This document shows positions 1 to 10,608 of a stretch of DNA of 64,000 bases, piece by piece. The first letter of the stretch is position 1; each line of letters begins with the position of its first letter. Location: assembly GCA_934435205.1 (NCBI GenBank), contig CAKSAK010000003.1, positions 124,001-188,000 of the forward strand, in the 5' to 3' direction. The notes under the pieces were generated by a model, which saw only the letters and a list, made by a program, of their open reading frames with translations, was not told the origin of the DNA and did not search any database. This stretch comes from an uncultured Ruminococcus sp. GTDB lineage: Bacteria; Bacillota; Clostridia; Oscillospirales; Ruminococcaceae. The position numbers and the translations under genes were made by a program.

Positions 1-1
1 A

Positions 2-3000
2 GGTGTCACCCTTACCATGACCGGAAGCGTTACAGGCTCTGTAACTGCGGGCGGTCTTTTCGGCTCTTATACATATAGTAAAGCCAACGAAAAGACATTT
101 GACATTTCAAAATTCAGCGGTGTTAAAATGACCCTTGATTGTCCAAGCGGAAGCACTGCTGAGCGTGCGGCTGTTGGTTCTGTTTTCGGAGAGTTGATAA
201 ACAGCGCAGATAGTGCAAAAATTAGTATCACTGGCACTGCTAATGATACGATTACTTCAAAATTCAAAGGCACTGTCAGGGCAGGCTTTTATGGTGGTAT
301 TGTCGGAAGATATTCTGCCAATGCTCTTAGCTCTGAACTAGCACTAAGTGATATCATTGTAAATGTAACAGGCTCATGCAATGCCCTTGATTTTGGCGGA
401 CTTATTGGTAAGATAGGGGATAACAGCAAGGCTTATGTAAGCGTTAAGAATACCACTGTAAGCACTAAAAATCCCACATCATCACAAAATAATTATGGCG
501 GACTTGTGGGCTATGCTGACCAGGCTTTTATTAATGTTGGCGGTAAAGTCACAGTTAAGGCAAACGATGTTTCTGCAAACCAGAGCGTAGGCGGCATTGT
601 TGGCAAATTTAATAAAAATGGCGTTGTAAGGCTTGGCGGTGAAACAGACCTTTCAGACTTTTATCCTAAAGACCCTAATAAAAACAGATGTCAGCTAGTA
701 GGAAATAGAGGCAATGCTTTGATCTATAGCTTAAGCGGCTGGTCATTTACAAGGACATCTTCAAAAGTTATAGACGATATGGATTGGGGCGGAGTGCTTC
801 GCCTTAATGATTCCGATATGCTTGAGAGTGCTGACGGTGTTCTGTCTTTTGATGAATCAGGACATACTGTTACAATAAATGGATTTAATAATAATAGTAT
901 AACCATAAGCAATAGAGCAGATTTTGCTCGTGCGGCTTTGATAATGCAGCATGATAGCAATGATTTTGTTAAGTATAGCGGTGCTAGCAGGGCAGATATG
1001 CTTGCGGCAAATATCAGCCTTAGTGAAGATGTTGATATAAGCGGCACTGGTCTAACCGGCTTTATGCGTGATAATGGTGAGGATACTTTCACAGGCACGC
1101 TTAATGGCAATAGTTATAAACTTACCATGACAGTGGGAACAGAAAAAGATAAGATAGTTTTCCATACTCACAACGGACTTTTTGCAAAGACAAGTGGTGC
1201 AAAAATAAGCAATTTAAGGCTTGTTTCAAACTTAAATATTGTCGGTGACAATGTTTCTGGCGGTGATGCTTGTTATATTGGTTCTGTATCTGCATACAAC
1301 AGCGGAGCTTTGACTATCGACAGCGTGACCGCTGATGTGACCGCATCTCCAAGTGGTGCGTATACAAATTTTGTCGGAGGTCTGGTAGGATATGTTGATA
1401 ACGCCACAAGTGAAGTTTCGTTCACTAATTCTACTGTAACAGCAAATCTTACATACGATAATAGCACAACAACGGTAGATTGCACTTGTCTTGGTGGAGT
1501 TATCGGAATGGTAGGAGCTGTTACATCAAAGCCTACAATTGGTATTAAGTTTGATAATGTCACTGTTAGCGGAAATATAACTGACAAACACACAGGTCCT
1601 ATAACAGGCAGTGCTAATGCCAGGGTTGGTGGACTTATTGCTGAGATAGGTTCGACTACATCATCATCCCCTAATATTGTGAAAATACAAAGTGTTAATG
1701 TAAATACTCTTAATATAAAAACTTCCACTAAAATCAGCGGAAGTACGAGCGGTGGGTTTATTGGTCACAACTGGTATAATGTTGAAGTAACGCTGGATAA
1801 AATAATTGTATCTAATTCTACTATAACATCTGCTAGTAATGAGATTGGTGGTCTTGTACTTTCCACAACAGGTTATTGGAGCATAAAAAAGGTTAGCTTT
1901 GACAGTGTGACGATAACAGCAAACAACTGTAAAAATTTCGGAATGCTCGCCTCGACATTATTGGGAAGAAATTATGATCCATATACATTTAATTATTTTG
2001 ATGGATCAGGTTCATATTACGGTACATGTGCCGTTAATGCAACTTATTTTGAACTTACTGACCCTAATGGATATGAGATTTCATCAAATACTAATATAAA
2101 AATAAGTAAAAACTATTTGTATTTTGATGAGATAGCTCGTTGTAGTATTTATGCTTCAAATAGTCCTGTTTCCAATCGTCAAGCCATAATTTCAATTCCT
2201 GCTGTTAATGATAAAAATGAACGTTTGCTCTATATGGACGGCGAACACTGCAATACCTATCAAAATCAAACAAAAAATAATGGTGCGACATGGAAAGATA
2301 ATCCTTGCGCAAGATATTATTATAACCTTGATGTATATAAAAAAGATAACGCCTCCACAGGCGGAGCTAAAGCTACTGTATGGAGTGCAAGACTTTTTGC
2401 GGCGTCAAACATAAAAAGATATATTCGTGATGAAGACCCTGGTTTTCCTACTGATGAAACAATAGATTTGCGTGGATATTCTTACTATCCTGTTGATACG
2501 AATAACCTAACTATTAGTTCAAGTTCAACTATTATTTTTGACAATAAAGGCTTTAATATGTCTGAAAAAGTGTTAAATAATAACCATCCTCGTCATACGA
2601 ATGGTAATGATAGTGTTAATCCTAGTAAAAACGATGATTCTCGTACACAGCATTACATGATGCAATCTGGACTTTTCAGAAATGAAAATGGAGCTGTTAC
2701 CATAAGTGGTAAACTGACCTTTAAGGGGAATATAGGTAAAGTCAATAATGGCTCCGGTGCATTGGTTTGCGGTTCGGTTACTGACGGCACTGGTACTGCA
2801 AGAAAATCTGTCAAAATTACCGGCAGTATCGTTCTTGATGATCTGTATGTGAATGATACTTCTTTAAGTTTAAATGGCGAAAATTCTTATGCCCCTTTGC
2901 TTATAAATAAGATAGGCAACATGACAGAGATCACTATACAGAATGTGTCACAGAAAAAACACAGTATGACTGCTGAAGAATATTACAAAGGCGGTCAGAA

Positions 3001-6000
3001 TTATGCTGCAACAAGCCTTATAGGCGATGTAGGAAGCGAAACGGGTCAAAGTATATCTCTGACTTTCTCAAATATCAAGCTTGACGCAAGTTATAAAAAT
3101 TCAATTTTCAAAAATGCTACTTTGCTTGAAAGCTTTCAGCATTCTGACGGCGCAGGCTCTTCTGCAATATACAACTATACATGGGCCGAAGATTGGGGTA
3201 CAGAAGTAAAGCATAATGTAACCTACGGAAAAGAAGTGTCTGAAACCATTAAGAATGTTGACAATGACGGAAAGAGCAGGCAGAATAAGTATCATGGTGA
3301 TTGGAGTAGAGATGACAGGTATACTTCTACTGACCAAAAAAACGCAAAAGAGGAATACAGCTTTGCTAAATACAAGCCATATGTTGCTAAATCGTATGAT
3401 ACCACCCAAAACTATGATGAGATAGACGTAAACCTTGAGCGACCATATCTTATCGAGGGCTGCGGAACATACTCTGATCCATATGTCCTTGACGCTTCCA
3501 CCCTTGCAGAGGTCGCACGAGTTATCAGTACAGCCACACCTACAAATGACTGGGAAGTAAACTATAATGCAAACGCTTCTGCCGACAAGGCAACTGTTGA
3601 CGCTACTAGTGCTTTTTGCAAAGGCACTAATCATAAAACTTATACTTATGATGGAGCAGGCAATTTCGTAAGCGGAACGAAAACAGTTTCAAAAGAAAAC
3701 ATGATCAAATATCTTTGCGAGGCTTATTACAAGATAAATGATGATATAGTTCTCGGCAGTTCTTTTGCAGGTCTTGGCGGAACATCAAACAGTTACGTTT
3801 TCAGGGGCGTTATTGTTGGACAGAAGAAATCCGACGGAACATATCCAACTATCACCAATAATTCTGTAAGCCCGCTCATTAGGTTCAGCAGCGGAAGTGT
3901 TGTAAAAGATATCAATATAAAATATACCAAAGAAGTAACGCTTTCAAAAAACAATAATAATAAATTAAACTATAGTACCGGAAAGACGGAGTATTATGGC
4001 GGTGTTATGGGCGTTGTGTTCGGTGGAGATAATATCATTGATAATGTCAAGGTAACAAACCCTAATATAACATTTGCAAATAACGATAACAGCAAACAAC
4101 ATCTCATTACTGCAGGCGGATATGTTGGCGCTATTGTTTACGGCGGCGTTATTTTCAGAAATATGGACAACGTTGCCAAAGATAGTGCGCTTACAATCAG
4201 CAATACTGAGGCAGTGGGTGAAGACGTATATACCAATCTTTTTATCAATCCATATATAGGCAGAGTTGTAAACGGATTTGCTATCGAAGAGGGAACAAAG
4301 TTTGGTAAGTCAACTAACCTTAACAACGGCAGGAAAAATTATCTCATTACGCAGTTTAAGAGTGAGCTAAGTTATGATGAGAAATTAAATGTTATTGCCG
4401 GCACGACCAATACTATTGAAGTACCTAATGCACAGGCGTTGTTTATGCTGTCTATCATATCACAGTCCGGTATGGGATATACAGACGGTAAAAACAATAC
4501 TTGCGGCTATGGTCATTATACTTTTACCCGAAATGCAGACTATTCAAAGGTCGGTGCAACTACATTGACTTCTGATGATACAGATTACAAAGCTGCGATC
4601 TCAGATTATCAAAGACTTGAAAAGGCTACAAGCAAGGAATATGAAAAGAAAAATTCTGTAATGCTAAAAAAATATACAAAGCCAAGTGAAAAAGTTCTTT
4701 ATGAAGCAAAGTGGGCACACGATTCAAAAAAGAACTTTACTGTTAAACTCACGGGAAATGGAACCTATGACCTCACCGAAACCGGTTTTCGTGGTATAAA
4801 TCAGTTGTTTGATGCAACAAATAATAACTTGGGCGACATTAAATGTGATTATACTTTGTCTTTGTCAACTATCGAGGGAAATGATAAGACTATAAAGCTC
4901 GATACAGATATAAAAGCCTATGCTGTGAAAATAACAGATAACAAGGGCGGTAACACTATTGAATTCCAAGATGTGGATAACTATAAATATCGCACTGCAT
5001 TTGACTCCGTAAAGGGAGTTGGGTTGATAAACTGTTCAACGTATGCTTTAACTGTAAATAACCTTAAGCTTTCCGGCAAGATCAGCGTTAAGACGTATAA
5101 CAACGATGGACAATCCTATGTTAATGAAGACCTTTCTACAGGCGGTATTGTTGGCGGAGTACAGAATCCTTGCACATTTAGCGGAATAACATTGACCGAT
5201 CTTAAAATATATGGTGCATATACTGTGGGAGGACTTATAGGAAAGTCAACAAATAATATCAATATAAGTAACGTTAAGTCTGAAAACAGTGGCGTTTATG
5301 TGTATGGCGGATTTGAAACAGGCGGTCTTGTGGGAAATTCTCAGAAAGGCAACGAATTTTCTGTTAATGATTCTGAGATAACAATTAATAAAGTTGAATT
5401 TGCTGATCTTGATAAAGGCACAGGAACTTGGTTTGGTGTAGGTGGAATCGCAGGCTCTGCAAATATTAAAACGACAATAAGCAATGTCCAGCTTACCGCC
5501 TATAATGAAGACAGCTTTATCGGTTCAAAAAAAGGCAATAAACCCCTTCCAACCCAGACAATGAACGAGGGCGGTCTTATAGGACTGTCTAACGGAGTAT
5601 GCACAATAACAAACACAAGCGTCAGTGTCGATGTTTATGGAAGTAATGCCGGTGGATTCGTTGGAATAAACAAATACCAGTTGTCTATCAATGAGGACTG
5701 TCACTATGGAGGAACATCTGAAACATCAGCTTGCGGCGTCTATGGTTATACAAGCTCAGGCGGAATGGTCGGCACACAGAATGCGGCTGTGACTATATCA
5801 AGGTCTGCTGTAAAAAATGCAACGATAGGTATACCAGCTGCTAAAAATGGTGATGCAGGTATCGGAGGTTATGTTGGCATAAAAGCTAACGGTGATCTGA
5901 AGATATCTGATTGTGAAGTCAACAATGTTACTCTGTCAGCAGAAGATAAGTCCAATGGTGCAGGTGCAGGCGGTGTGATCGGTCATAACGACGGCGGCAA

Positions 6001-8770
6001 TACATATGCTTATGATATTCTCATAAATAAATTAGGCTATGCAAGAGGCAACAACAGTGTGTCTGTTTCTAATTTGATAGGCTGGAACAATGATAAAAAT
6101 CTATCATCTAAATTTATCGGAGTATCGGTAAATAACACGGATTGTTTACCTGATATACAGTATGATGATTCACAGATACCTACCAACTTTACCGCAGTTC
6201 ATGCTGATTATAACGGCGTTCAGAATAATACCCAAAATATCGGAGAGGGAAGCGGTAAACACGTTGATATCTATTCACCTTATGTCAATATAAACCCAAG
6301 CAAAACCGTTGGCGATAAAGTTTTCACAGGCGATCTTGTTGGCGGAAATATGCAGACTATCATTAGTGACGCTGCTTCTTATACGAATGGCACAACGACA
6401 AAATCCTATGGCATAAACAGTACCATAAAGACATATGCAGAGAATTTGGATAAATCAAAGCTTACAACATTCGGCAAAGCTTCTGAACTTAATGTTAAGG
6501 AACTGAATGATCTTCCGGTTTTGCTTATAGATGATAACTCATCGTTGAATATTACACAAATGCTTGCAAAGTATATCTCAGTCCTGACAAATTGTGATGT
6601 TTGCGACAGCAGCTCAAATAAGCTTAAAACAACAGCTCTTATGAATGTCAGCACAGCGACTTATGTGTATGATAACGATGTTTTGAAAAAATCAGACAAA
6701 AGCACTCTTACGTTTAACAGCAAGACAGGATATTTCAAGGTCACAGACGGTCAGTATGACAATGACGGCACAAACAGATTTACTGTTATTACTCTTGATT
6801 ATATCGACCCAACGGGAAGTGGCAAAACTGCTCTTAGACTTCATGTTCCTGTTTTTGTAAGAAAGGTGCTTGATTTCAGCTTCCAATCTTATGTTATCTC
6901 AGGCACAGATTATAATCATTCGCACTATACGGATAAAACAAAGCTTGCTTTCGAGAGCTTTGATGCACCTGTTACTACTTATTTTAAGTATTCCTATTAC
7001 AAATCTGCTAACGAATGGGAAAAAATGCTCAATAACGGTGACAGCCTGCTTTGGAGCTTTGATAAAAAGCTTTATCTTATTGGCGATAGTGCTACTGACA
7101 GTGGTGTGCTTACCGATGATACAAAGCTAACTCTTGTTGATGCAAATAACAACGACAAGACTTATCATTCTACAGCTTCGGCTGCTAATTTTGATAAGAC
7201 AACGGGTGAGCTTGACTTGACAAATATAAGTGGCTTTAAACCGGTTACAATGAATGATATACTGTTAAGATATGCGTCGGTAACAGCCAAAGAATCACCT
7301 GACGGCACACTCGTTGAAGCGGATGAAGCTACAGCTACTGTAAAAACAAGCGACGGTAAGTATTATAGACCTGCTGGGGAGAGTGAAACAGGCATTTATA
7401 AGATAACTGTTTCAGCGGACAGTGATACACAGACCAATGCTAATGGTGAAATGATAATAAACGAGAGCTATTATCTCACTATCAATATTCCGGAAACGGG
7501 AAGCTTAAAAAAAGTCATCAAGAACTTTGTGAATTATTATAGCGGTAATAAGCCAAGAAAGCTCAATGGCAATATTCCTACAAACCTTGTCCAAGTGACA
7601 AATAATGACACTGGTGCATATGTGATTGCAAATTTCTTTAAGCAGGAAGTAAGCGTTGTTGCTCATGAACCAGAGGAGATAACAGCGTCAAATAATTTTA
7701 TCCGTGCGACAATGACATCAAAGATAAGCATTGATCAGAGCCTTAGAGATACATTTAATGGCTATAAGAGTGACGATTTCAATATGTATCAGGCTTTTAA
7801 GTTCTCTATGAAGAACTTTGATGAAAACGATGCGGGAGCTAATGCAAAGATCATTGCAGGAACTTCGGTGAATGTTGATTACAGCATTTTAAACAGTTCA
7901 GATACAGAGCTATCAAACGCAAAAATAAGCAAGACCGAGACACTTTCAGAAGCTAAAGACAGCTATATGCTGATGTATCCCGGTTCGGTCTACGATTATA
8001 TCAATAGTGACACAAATGGCTCTATAACTGTCAAGGCTGATATCAGCTTAACTTATGGTACTGCAGGGATCATAGATCAGTTTCCTGAGCGTAAGGACGG
8101 GGATACCAAAACCGGTATAGGAGTAAATGCGGCGTCATATGTTGCATATAGCCAGAACAATATTGAGAACAGCTCTATCTCTGCAAGTGGAGTTATGCCT
8201 GCCATACGCTACTATAGAAAGGCAATGACGGTGGCACAGCTAAACTATAACGTTGCAGAGTCAACGGTTCTTGAGTCGAAGGATTCACCATTTTCGCAGC
8301 TTGGTATCAATGCCAAAGATATGACTACAGGAGAAATGGCAATAACAGCAAATGCTATTTATGATCTTTCTGCTTTGAGCCGATCAACAAAGGATAGTGG
8401 CAAAAAAATACAGTATACAATGAAGCTGTATGTTAAAGACGATAACGGTGAGTATAAGCAGACAAACGATATTAGCAAATATCTCAGCAGCTTTACTTTG
8501 GAAAACGCCACATCAAGCAGCGATCTGAATGGCAAGGAGTGCGTTTTTACCACTGACTATAATGGCGAAGAACAAAACACAGCCGTTACGAAATTTACAG
8601 TAAAAACAGGCAAGACTTTTGAAGAGCATGGACTTACCTATGCAAACTACAGAGTTGAGCTTACAGCGGTGTTGCTTGACGCAAACAAAGAGAAAGTAAA
8701 CGGTACTACCGCAAGCGACTACGTTGTTTACACCAACGCAAAAATAGAAACAGGCTTTATAAACTCATAA
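2..8770 (+). CDS. Giant surface protein with GLUG-like repeats (5' end outside window)
   Basis: The frame is open from the first bases, and the first ATG (17) has no ribosome binding site, so the gene almost surely starts upstream and its signal peptide is not visible. At least 2,917 residues are present. About twenty short GG(L/I/V)(V/I)G motifs, typical of GLUG-type repeats (for example GGLVGYAD, GGIVGKFN, GGLIGKST, GGFVGIN), occur between residues about 93 and 1990, with a sparse stretch around residues 620-1320. They sit in Ser/Thr/Asn-rich beta-strand-like sequence, which suggests a long beta-helix on the cell surface. The last 900 residues lack these motifs and look like beta-sandwich modules. 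No LPXTG motif or membrane anchor is seen at the C-terminus (ends ETGFINS). It is followed after 26 bp by two membrane-anchored proteins, probably in one operon. Adhesin or matrix function is inference. Confidence 0.8.
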   Translation, partial: GVTLTMTGSVTGSVTAGGLFGSYTYSKANEKTFDISKFSGVKMTLDCPSGSTAERAAVGSVFGELINSADSAKISITGTANDTITSKFKGTVRAGFYGGIVGRYSANALSSELALSDIIVNVTGSCNALDFGGLIGKIGDNSKAYVSVKNTTVSTKNPTSSQNNYGGLVGYADQAFINVGGKVTVKANDVSANQSVGGIVGKFNKNGVVRLGGETDLSDFYPKDPNKNRCQLVGNRGNALIYSLSGWSFTRTSSKVIDDMDWGGVLRLNDSDMLESADGVLSFDESGHTVTINGFNNNSITISNRADFARAALIMQHDSNDFVKYSGASRADMLAANISLSEDVDISGTGLTGFMRDNGEDTFTGTLNGNSYKLTMTVGTEKDKIVFHTHNGLFAKTSGAKISNLRLVSNLNIVGDNVSGGDACYIGSVSAYNSGALTIDSVTADVTASPSGAYTNFVGGLVGYVDNATSEVSFTNSTVTANLTYDNSTTTVDCTCLGGVIGMVGAVTSKPTIGIKFDNVTVSGNITDKHTGPITGSANARVGGLIAEIGSTTSSSPNIVKIQSVNVNTLNIKTSTKISGSTSGGFIGHNWYNVEVTLDKIIVSNSTITSASNEIGGLVLSTTGYWSIKKVSFDSVTITANNCKNFGMLASTLLGRNYDPYTFNYFDGSGSYYGTCAVNATYFELTDPNGYEISSNTNIKISKNYLYFDEIARCSIYASNSPVSNRQAIISIPAVNDKNERLLYMDGEHCNTYQNQTKNNGATWKDNPCARYYYNLDVYKKDNASTGGAKATVWSARLFAASNIKRYIRDEDPGFPTDETIDLRGYSYYPVDTNNLTISSSSTIIFDNKGFNMSEKVLNNNHPRHTNGNDSVNPSKNDDSRTQHYMMQSGLFRNENGAVTISGKLTFKGNIGKVNNGSGALVCGSVTDGTGTARKSVKITGSIVLDDLYVNDTSLSLNGENSYAPLLINKIGNMTEITIQNVSQKKHSMTAEEYYKGGQNYAATSLIGDVGSETGQSISLTFSNIKLDASYKNSIFKNATLLESFQHSDGAGSSAIYNYTWAEDWGTEVKHNVTYGKEVSETIKNVDNDGKSRQNKYHGDWSRDDRYTSTDQKNAKEEYSFAKYKPYVAKSYDTTQNYDEIDVNLERPYLIEGCGTYSDPYVLDASTLAEVARVISTATPTNDWEVNYNANASADKATVDATSAFCKGTNHKTYTYDGAGNFVSGTKTVSKENMIKYLCEAYYKINDDIVLGSSFAGLGGTSNSYVFRGVIVGQKKSDGTYPTITNNSVSPLIRFSSGSVVKDINIKYTKEVTLSKNNNNKLNYSTGKTEYYGGVMGVVFGGDNIIDNVKVTNPNITFANNDNSKQHLITAGGYVGAIVYGGVIFRNMDNVAKDSALTISNTEAVGEDVYTNLFINPYIGRVVNGFAIEEGTKFGKSTNLNNGRKNYLITQFKSELSYDEKLNVIAGTTNTIEVPNAQALFMLSIISQSGMGYTDGKNNTCGYGHYTFTRNADYSKVGATTLTSDDTDYKAAISDYQRLEKATSKEYEKKNSVMLKKYTKPSEKVLYEAKWAHDSKKNFTVKLTGNGTYDLTETGFRGINQLFDATNNNLGDIKCDYTLSLSTIEGNDKTIKLDTDIKAYAVKITDNKGGNTIEFQDVDNYKYRTAFDSVKGVGLINCSTYALTVNNLKLSGKISVKTYNNDGQSYVNEDLSTGGIVGGVQNPCTFSGITLTDLKIYGAYTVGGLIGKSTNNINISNVKSENSGVYVYGGFETGGLVGNSQKGNEFSVNDSEITINKVEFADLDKGTGTWFGVGGIAGSANIKTTISNVQLTAYNEDSFIGSKKGNKPLPTQTMNEGGLIGLSNGVCTITNTSVSVDVYGSNAGGFVGINKYQLSINEDCHYGGTSETSACGVYGYTSSGGMVGTQNAAVTISRSAVKNATIGIPAAKNGDAGIGGYVGIKANGDLKISDCEVNNVTLSAEDKSNGAGAGGVIGHNDGGNTYAYDILINKLGYARGNNSVSVSNLIGWNNDKNLSSKFIGVSVNNTDCLPDIQYDDSQIPTNFTAVHADYNGVQNNTQNIGEGSGKHVDIYSPYVNINPSKTVGDKVFTGDLVGGNMQTIISDAASYTNGTTTKSYGINSTIKTYAENLDKSKLTTFGKASELNVKELNDLPVLLIDDNSSLNITQMLAKYISVLTNCDVCDSSSNKLKTTALMNVSTATYVYDNDVLKKSDKSTLTFNSKTGYFKVTDGQYDNDGTNRFTVITLDYIDPTGSGKTALRLHVPVFVRKVLDFSFQSYVISGTDYNHSHYTDKTKLAFESFDAPVTTYFKYSYYKSANEWEKMLNNGDSLLWSFDKKLYLIGDSATDSGVLTDDTKLTLVDANNNDKTYHSTASAANFDKTTGELDLTNISGFKPVTMNDILLRYASVTAKESPDGTLVEADEATATVKTSDGKYYRPAGESETGIYKITVSADSDTQTNANGEMIINESYYLTINIPETGSLKKVIKNFVNYYSGNKPRKLNGNIPTNLVQVTNNDTGAYVIANFFKQEVSVVAHEPEEITASNNFIRATMTSKISIDQSLRDTFNGYKSDDFNMYQAFKFSMKNFDENDAGANAKIIAGTSVNVDYSILNSSDTELSNAKISKTETLSEAKDSYMLMYPGSVYDYINSDTNGSITVKADISLTYGTAGIIDQFPERKDGDTKTGIGVNAASYVAYSQNNIENSSISASGVMPAIRYYRKAMTVAQLNYNVAESTVLESKDSPFSQLGINAKDMTTGEMAITANAIYDLSALSRSTKDSGKKIQYTMKLYVKDDNGEYKQTNDISKYLSSFTLENATSSSDLNGKECVFTTDYNGEEQNTAVTKFTVKTGKTFEEHGLTYANYRVELTAVLLDANKEKVNGTTASDYVVYTNAKIETGFINS

Positions 8771-8796
8771 TAAACAGGCATTTTCAGGAGAAAATT

Positions 8797-9495
8797 ATGG
8801 CAGAAAGCATTTTCGGAAAATTCAGAAAAATGGAAAAAAAGAAGAAGCGCCAGCTTGTCATAGCAGTATCCCTCTCGGTGGTACTGCTTGTGGCACTGCC
8901 TGTTTATGCGTGGTTTACTCATAAGCGTTCTATTGCTCTTACAACAAAAATAAATGCCCCTACTCAGCTTTATATCACCGCAGGAAACAAAGAATCTGTG
9001 GCAAACCTTGAAATGGCAGATATAGACGTTGAGAACGGCAGTTATAAAGACTTTGTTTTCGGCATAGGCGGAACAGACGTGCAGACTTATCAGATACAGC
9101 TTGCACATACAACGAATATCCCTTTTGAATATGAGATATATCGTGCGAAAAGTGTGCAGGAAGCGGATAAAGATGATGATACTGTAGTTTATGTTTCTAA
9201 TGAAGTGAATAAAACGTTTTATTATAATATAGATGGAGATAAGATATCAGGAAACTATCTCAACCAGAACGGCTCGGAGATACTTGCTAACAGCACACTT
9301 CATGAAAAGTCTTATGACAGTTATAGCAATGTTCAGAAAAATGCCGAGGCGCTTTATTGGCAGTCAGATACTTTGGCGGTAAATGATAAGGGTCACCCAT
9401 TCTGCGATTATTTTATAATCAGAGTAAAATGGAATGATAAAGTCCAAAACAATAAAGAAACTGATATGGTCTACCTGACAGTTCAGAGAAAGTAA
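8797..9495 (+). CDS. Membrane-anchored TasA/CalY-like (SipW-cognate type) surface protein
   Basis: The protein has 232 residues with a Lys/Arg-rich start (residues 8-20, including KKKKR), a hydrophobic segment at about 21-39, and then PVYAWFTHKR. The A-(W/Y)-F-T pattern just after the membrane segment is the hallmark of SipW-cognate signal peptides, seen in TasA, CalY and camelysin. The mature part is beta-rich and Asn/Asp/Thr-rich, with no cysteine and no sortase signal. A ribosome binding site (AGGAG, 8786-8790) precedes the ATG. The gene starts 26 bp after the giant surface gene and is followed 32 bp later by a second protein of similar architecture, so the three are probably co-expressed and may assemble together at the surface. 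No SipW-type peptidase is seen in the window. The family match is by N-terminal pattern only. Confidence 0.6.
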   Translation: MAESIFGKFRKMEKKKKRQLVIAVSLSVVLLVALPVYAWFTHKRSIALTTKINAPTQLYITAGNKESVANLEMADIDVENGSYKDFVFGIGGTDVQTYQIQLAHTTNIPFEYEIYRAKSVQEADKDDDTVVYVSNEVNKTFYYNIDGDKISGNYLNQNGSEILANSTLHEKSYDSYSNVQKNAEALYWQSDTLAVNDKGHPFCDYFIIRVKWNDKVQNNKETDMVYLTVQRK

Positions 9496-9527
9496 TACAT
9501 CACCAAATAGAGAGGAGGGTGGCTGTT

Positions 9528-10499
9528 ATGAAAGACAGATTTATAAAAAAGCTTAAAAGATCGTGGCTTGCAATATGGATAGCTTTTGCGGCAGCCGCAC
9601 TCAGCACTATCGGCGTTATGGCAGCATATACCAGCGTTTCAAGCGTAAAGCGAGTTGTATCCACACAAAAAGGCGCAGGAATGCTGTTTTCATCTAATTA
9701 TCTTACAATAGATGAAAATGATCTTCCAAGGATGATAACTTTTAGCAGTATGGAAAACTCGCCTTGTGTGACAGTCAATGTGTGTAACTATCCGCAAACA
9801 ATGATAAAGCATAATGATAAGGATATCACATACACTATGACAGTTGAGCTTGTGGACATAAACGGAAATGTTGTTACCGGAGAAGAAGCTACAAAATACT
9901 CAGTTGAATATAATGGTGAAAAAAAGACTTTTGAAAATAATTCAAAAATAGAGTTCTTACTTCTGAAACTCATGGCTGACGATTTCAACAAGCATGAATT
10001 TGTGCTGACTTTTGATAAGTCACAGCTCACAAAGTCTGATATATACATGAAAGTGACAGCTACACCTACAGATCAGGCTGAACTGAAAAAGCTCTCTGCG
10101 AAGTTTGGCGTTATCTATATAAATGATAACATATCAGCAACATGGACAGGCACATTCATCGACAATGCCACATCGCCTAAAGATCTTGACGGCTTCAACT
10201 ACCGCCTGTCAGGCAGTGGCGAGGGTACTGTCACCCTGACTTGGAATACGAACTATGTTGATATCAGCCCATGGTTTAAGAATACTTATAAGCTGACTAT
10301 TTCAAAGGACAGTTCTGGCATAGCCACTGCCACTTTAAAAGTCAATTCTGCCGAGAAAAATCAATATGACATTCAGTTCTATCGAACGAACGGCATAAAT
10401 GCAAATGAGGTTTGGTCGGATAACGGAGCGCACATAAAGGTCGGTACTGATGATTATGTTTCAATGACCTTTACCCAAAGCGCAACATCAGAAAATTAG
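9528..10499 (+). CDS. Second TasA/CalY-like membrane-anchored surface protein
   Basis: The protein has 323 residues. The ATG at 9528 is chosen because GAGGAGGG (9512-9519) lies 8 bases upstream; the GTG at 9519 overlaps that site. The N-terminus is basic (KDRFIKKLKR), followed by a hydrophobic segment at about residues 12-33 and AAYTSVSSVKRVVSTQ, again a short A-Y-T/S motif directly after the membrane span as in SipW-cognate substrates. The rest is beta-rich with a central DNATSPKDLDGF-type segment and no anchor motif at the C-terminus. It is the last gene of the surface operon; a terminator follows 16 bp after the stop. Pilin-like or matrix-fibre function is inferred from the N-terminus and from the giant neighbour, not from a recognised domain. 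Confidence 0.6.
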   Translation: MKDRFIKKLKRSWLAIWIAFAAAALSTIGVMAAYTSVSSVKRVVSTQKGAGMLFSSNYLTIDENDLPRMITFSSMENSPCVTVNVCNYPQTMIKHNDKDITYTMTVELVDINGNVVTGEEATKYSVEYNGEKKTFENNSKIEFLLLKLMADDFNKHEFVLTFDKSQLTKSDIYMKVTATPTDQAELKKLSAKFGVIYINDNISATWTGTFIDNATSPKDLDGFNYRLSGSGEGTVTLTWNTNYVDISPWFKNTYKLTISKDSSGIATATLKVNSAEKNQYDIQFYRTNGINANEVWSDNGAHIKVGTDDYVSMTFTQSATSEN

Positions 10500-10514
10500 A
10501 ATATGTACAAAAAA

Positions 10515-10549
10515 ACGGACTGCAAACAAAATGCAGTCCGTGTATTTTT
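10515..10549 (+). terminator. Intrinsic terminator of the surface operon
   Basis: A perfect 10-bp stem (ACGGACTGCA / TGCAGTCCGT) with a 7-base loop is followed by a short T-rich run. It is also preceded by six A, so it could work on both strands for the convergent genes. Confidence 0.85.
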
Positions 10550-10551
10550 CT

Positions 10552-10576
10552 GTAGGGGCGAACAGTGTTCGCCCGT
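10552..10576 (+). repeat. Palindromic intergenic repeat, module A
   Basis: This 25-bp unit starts GTAGGGGCGAAC and ends GTTCGCCCGT, an imperfect palindrome. Near-identical copies lie at 14844-14868, 21158-21182 and 28881-28905. Reverse copies lie at 14963-14987 and 20378-20402, and a diverged copy at 35005-35029. It sits between two convergent genes. Confidence 0.9.
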
Positions 10577-10608
10577 TTTTTACCCGTATAGTGTCCAAGT
10601 ACAAAAGC

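Noticed and set aside
3101..3634. Antisense frame inside the giant surface gene (and others like it at 724-1110 and 1273-1728)
   Set aside because: No RBS or recognisable domain; they arise from the low-complexity codon pattern of the opposite strand.
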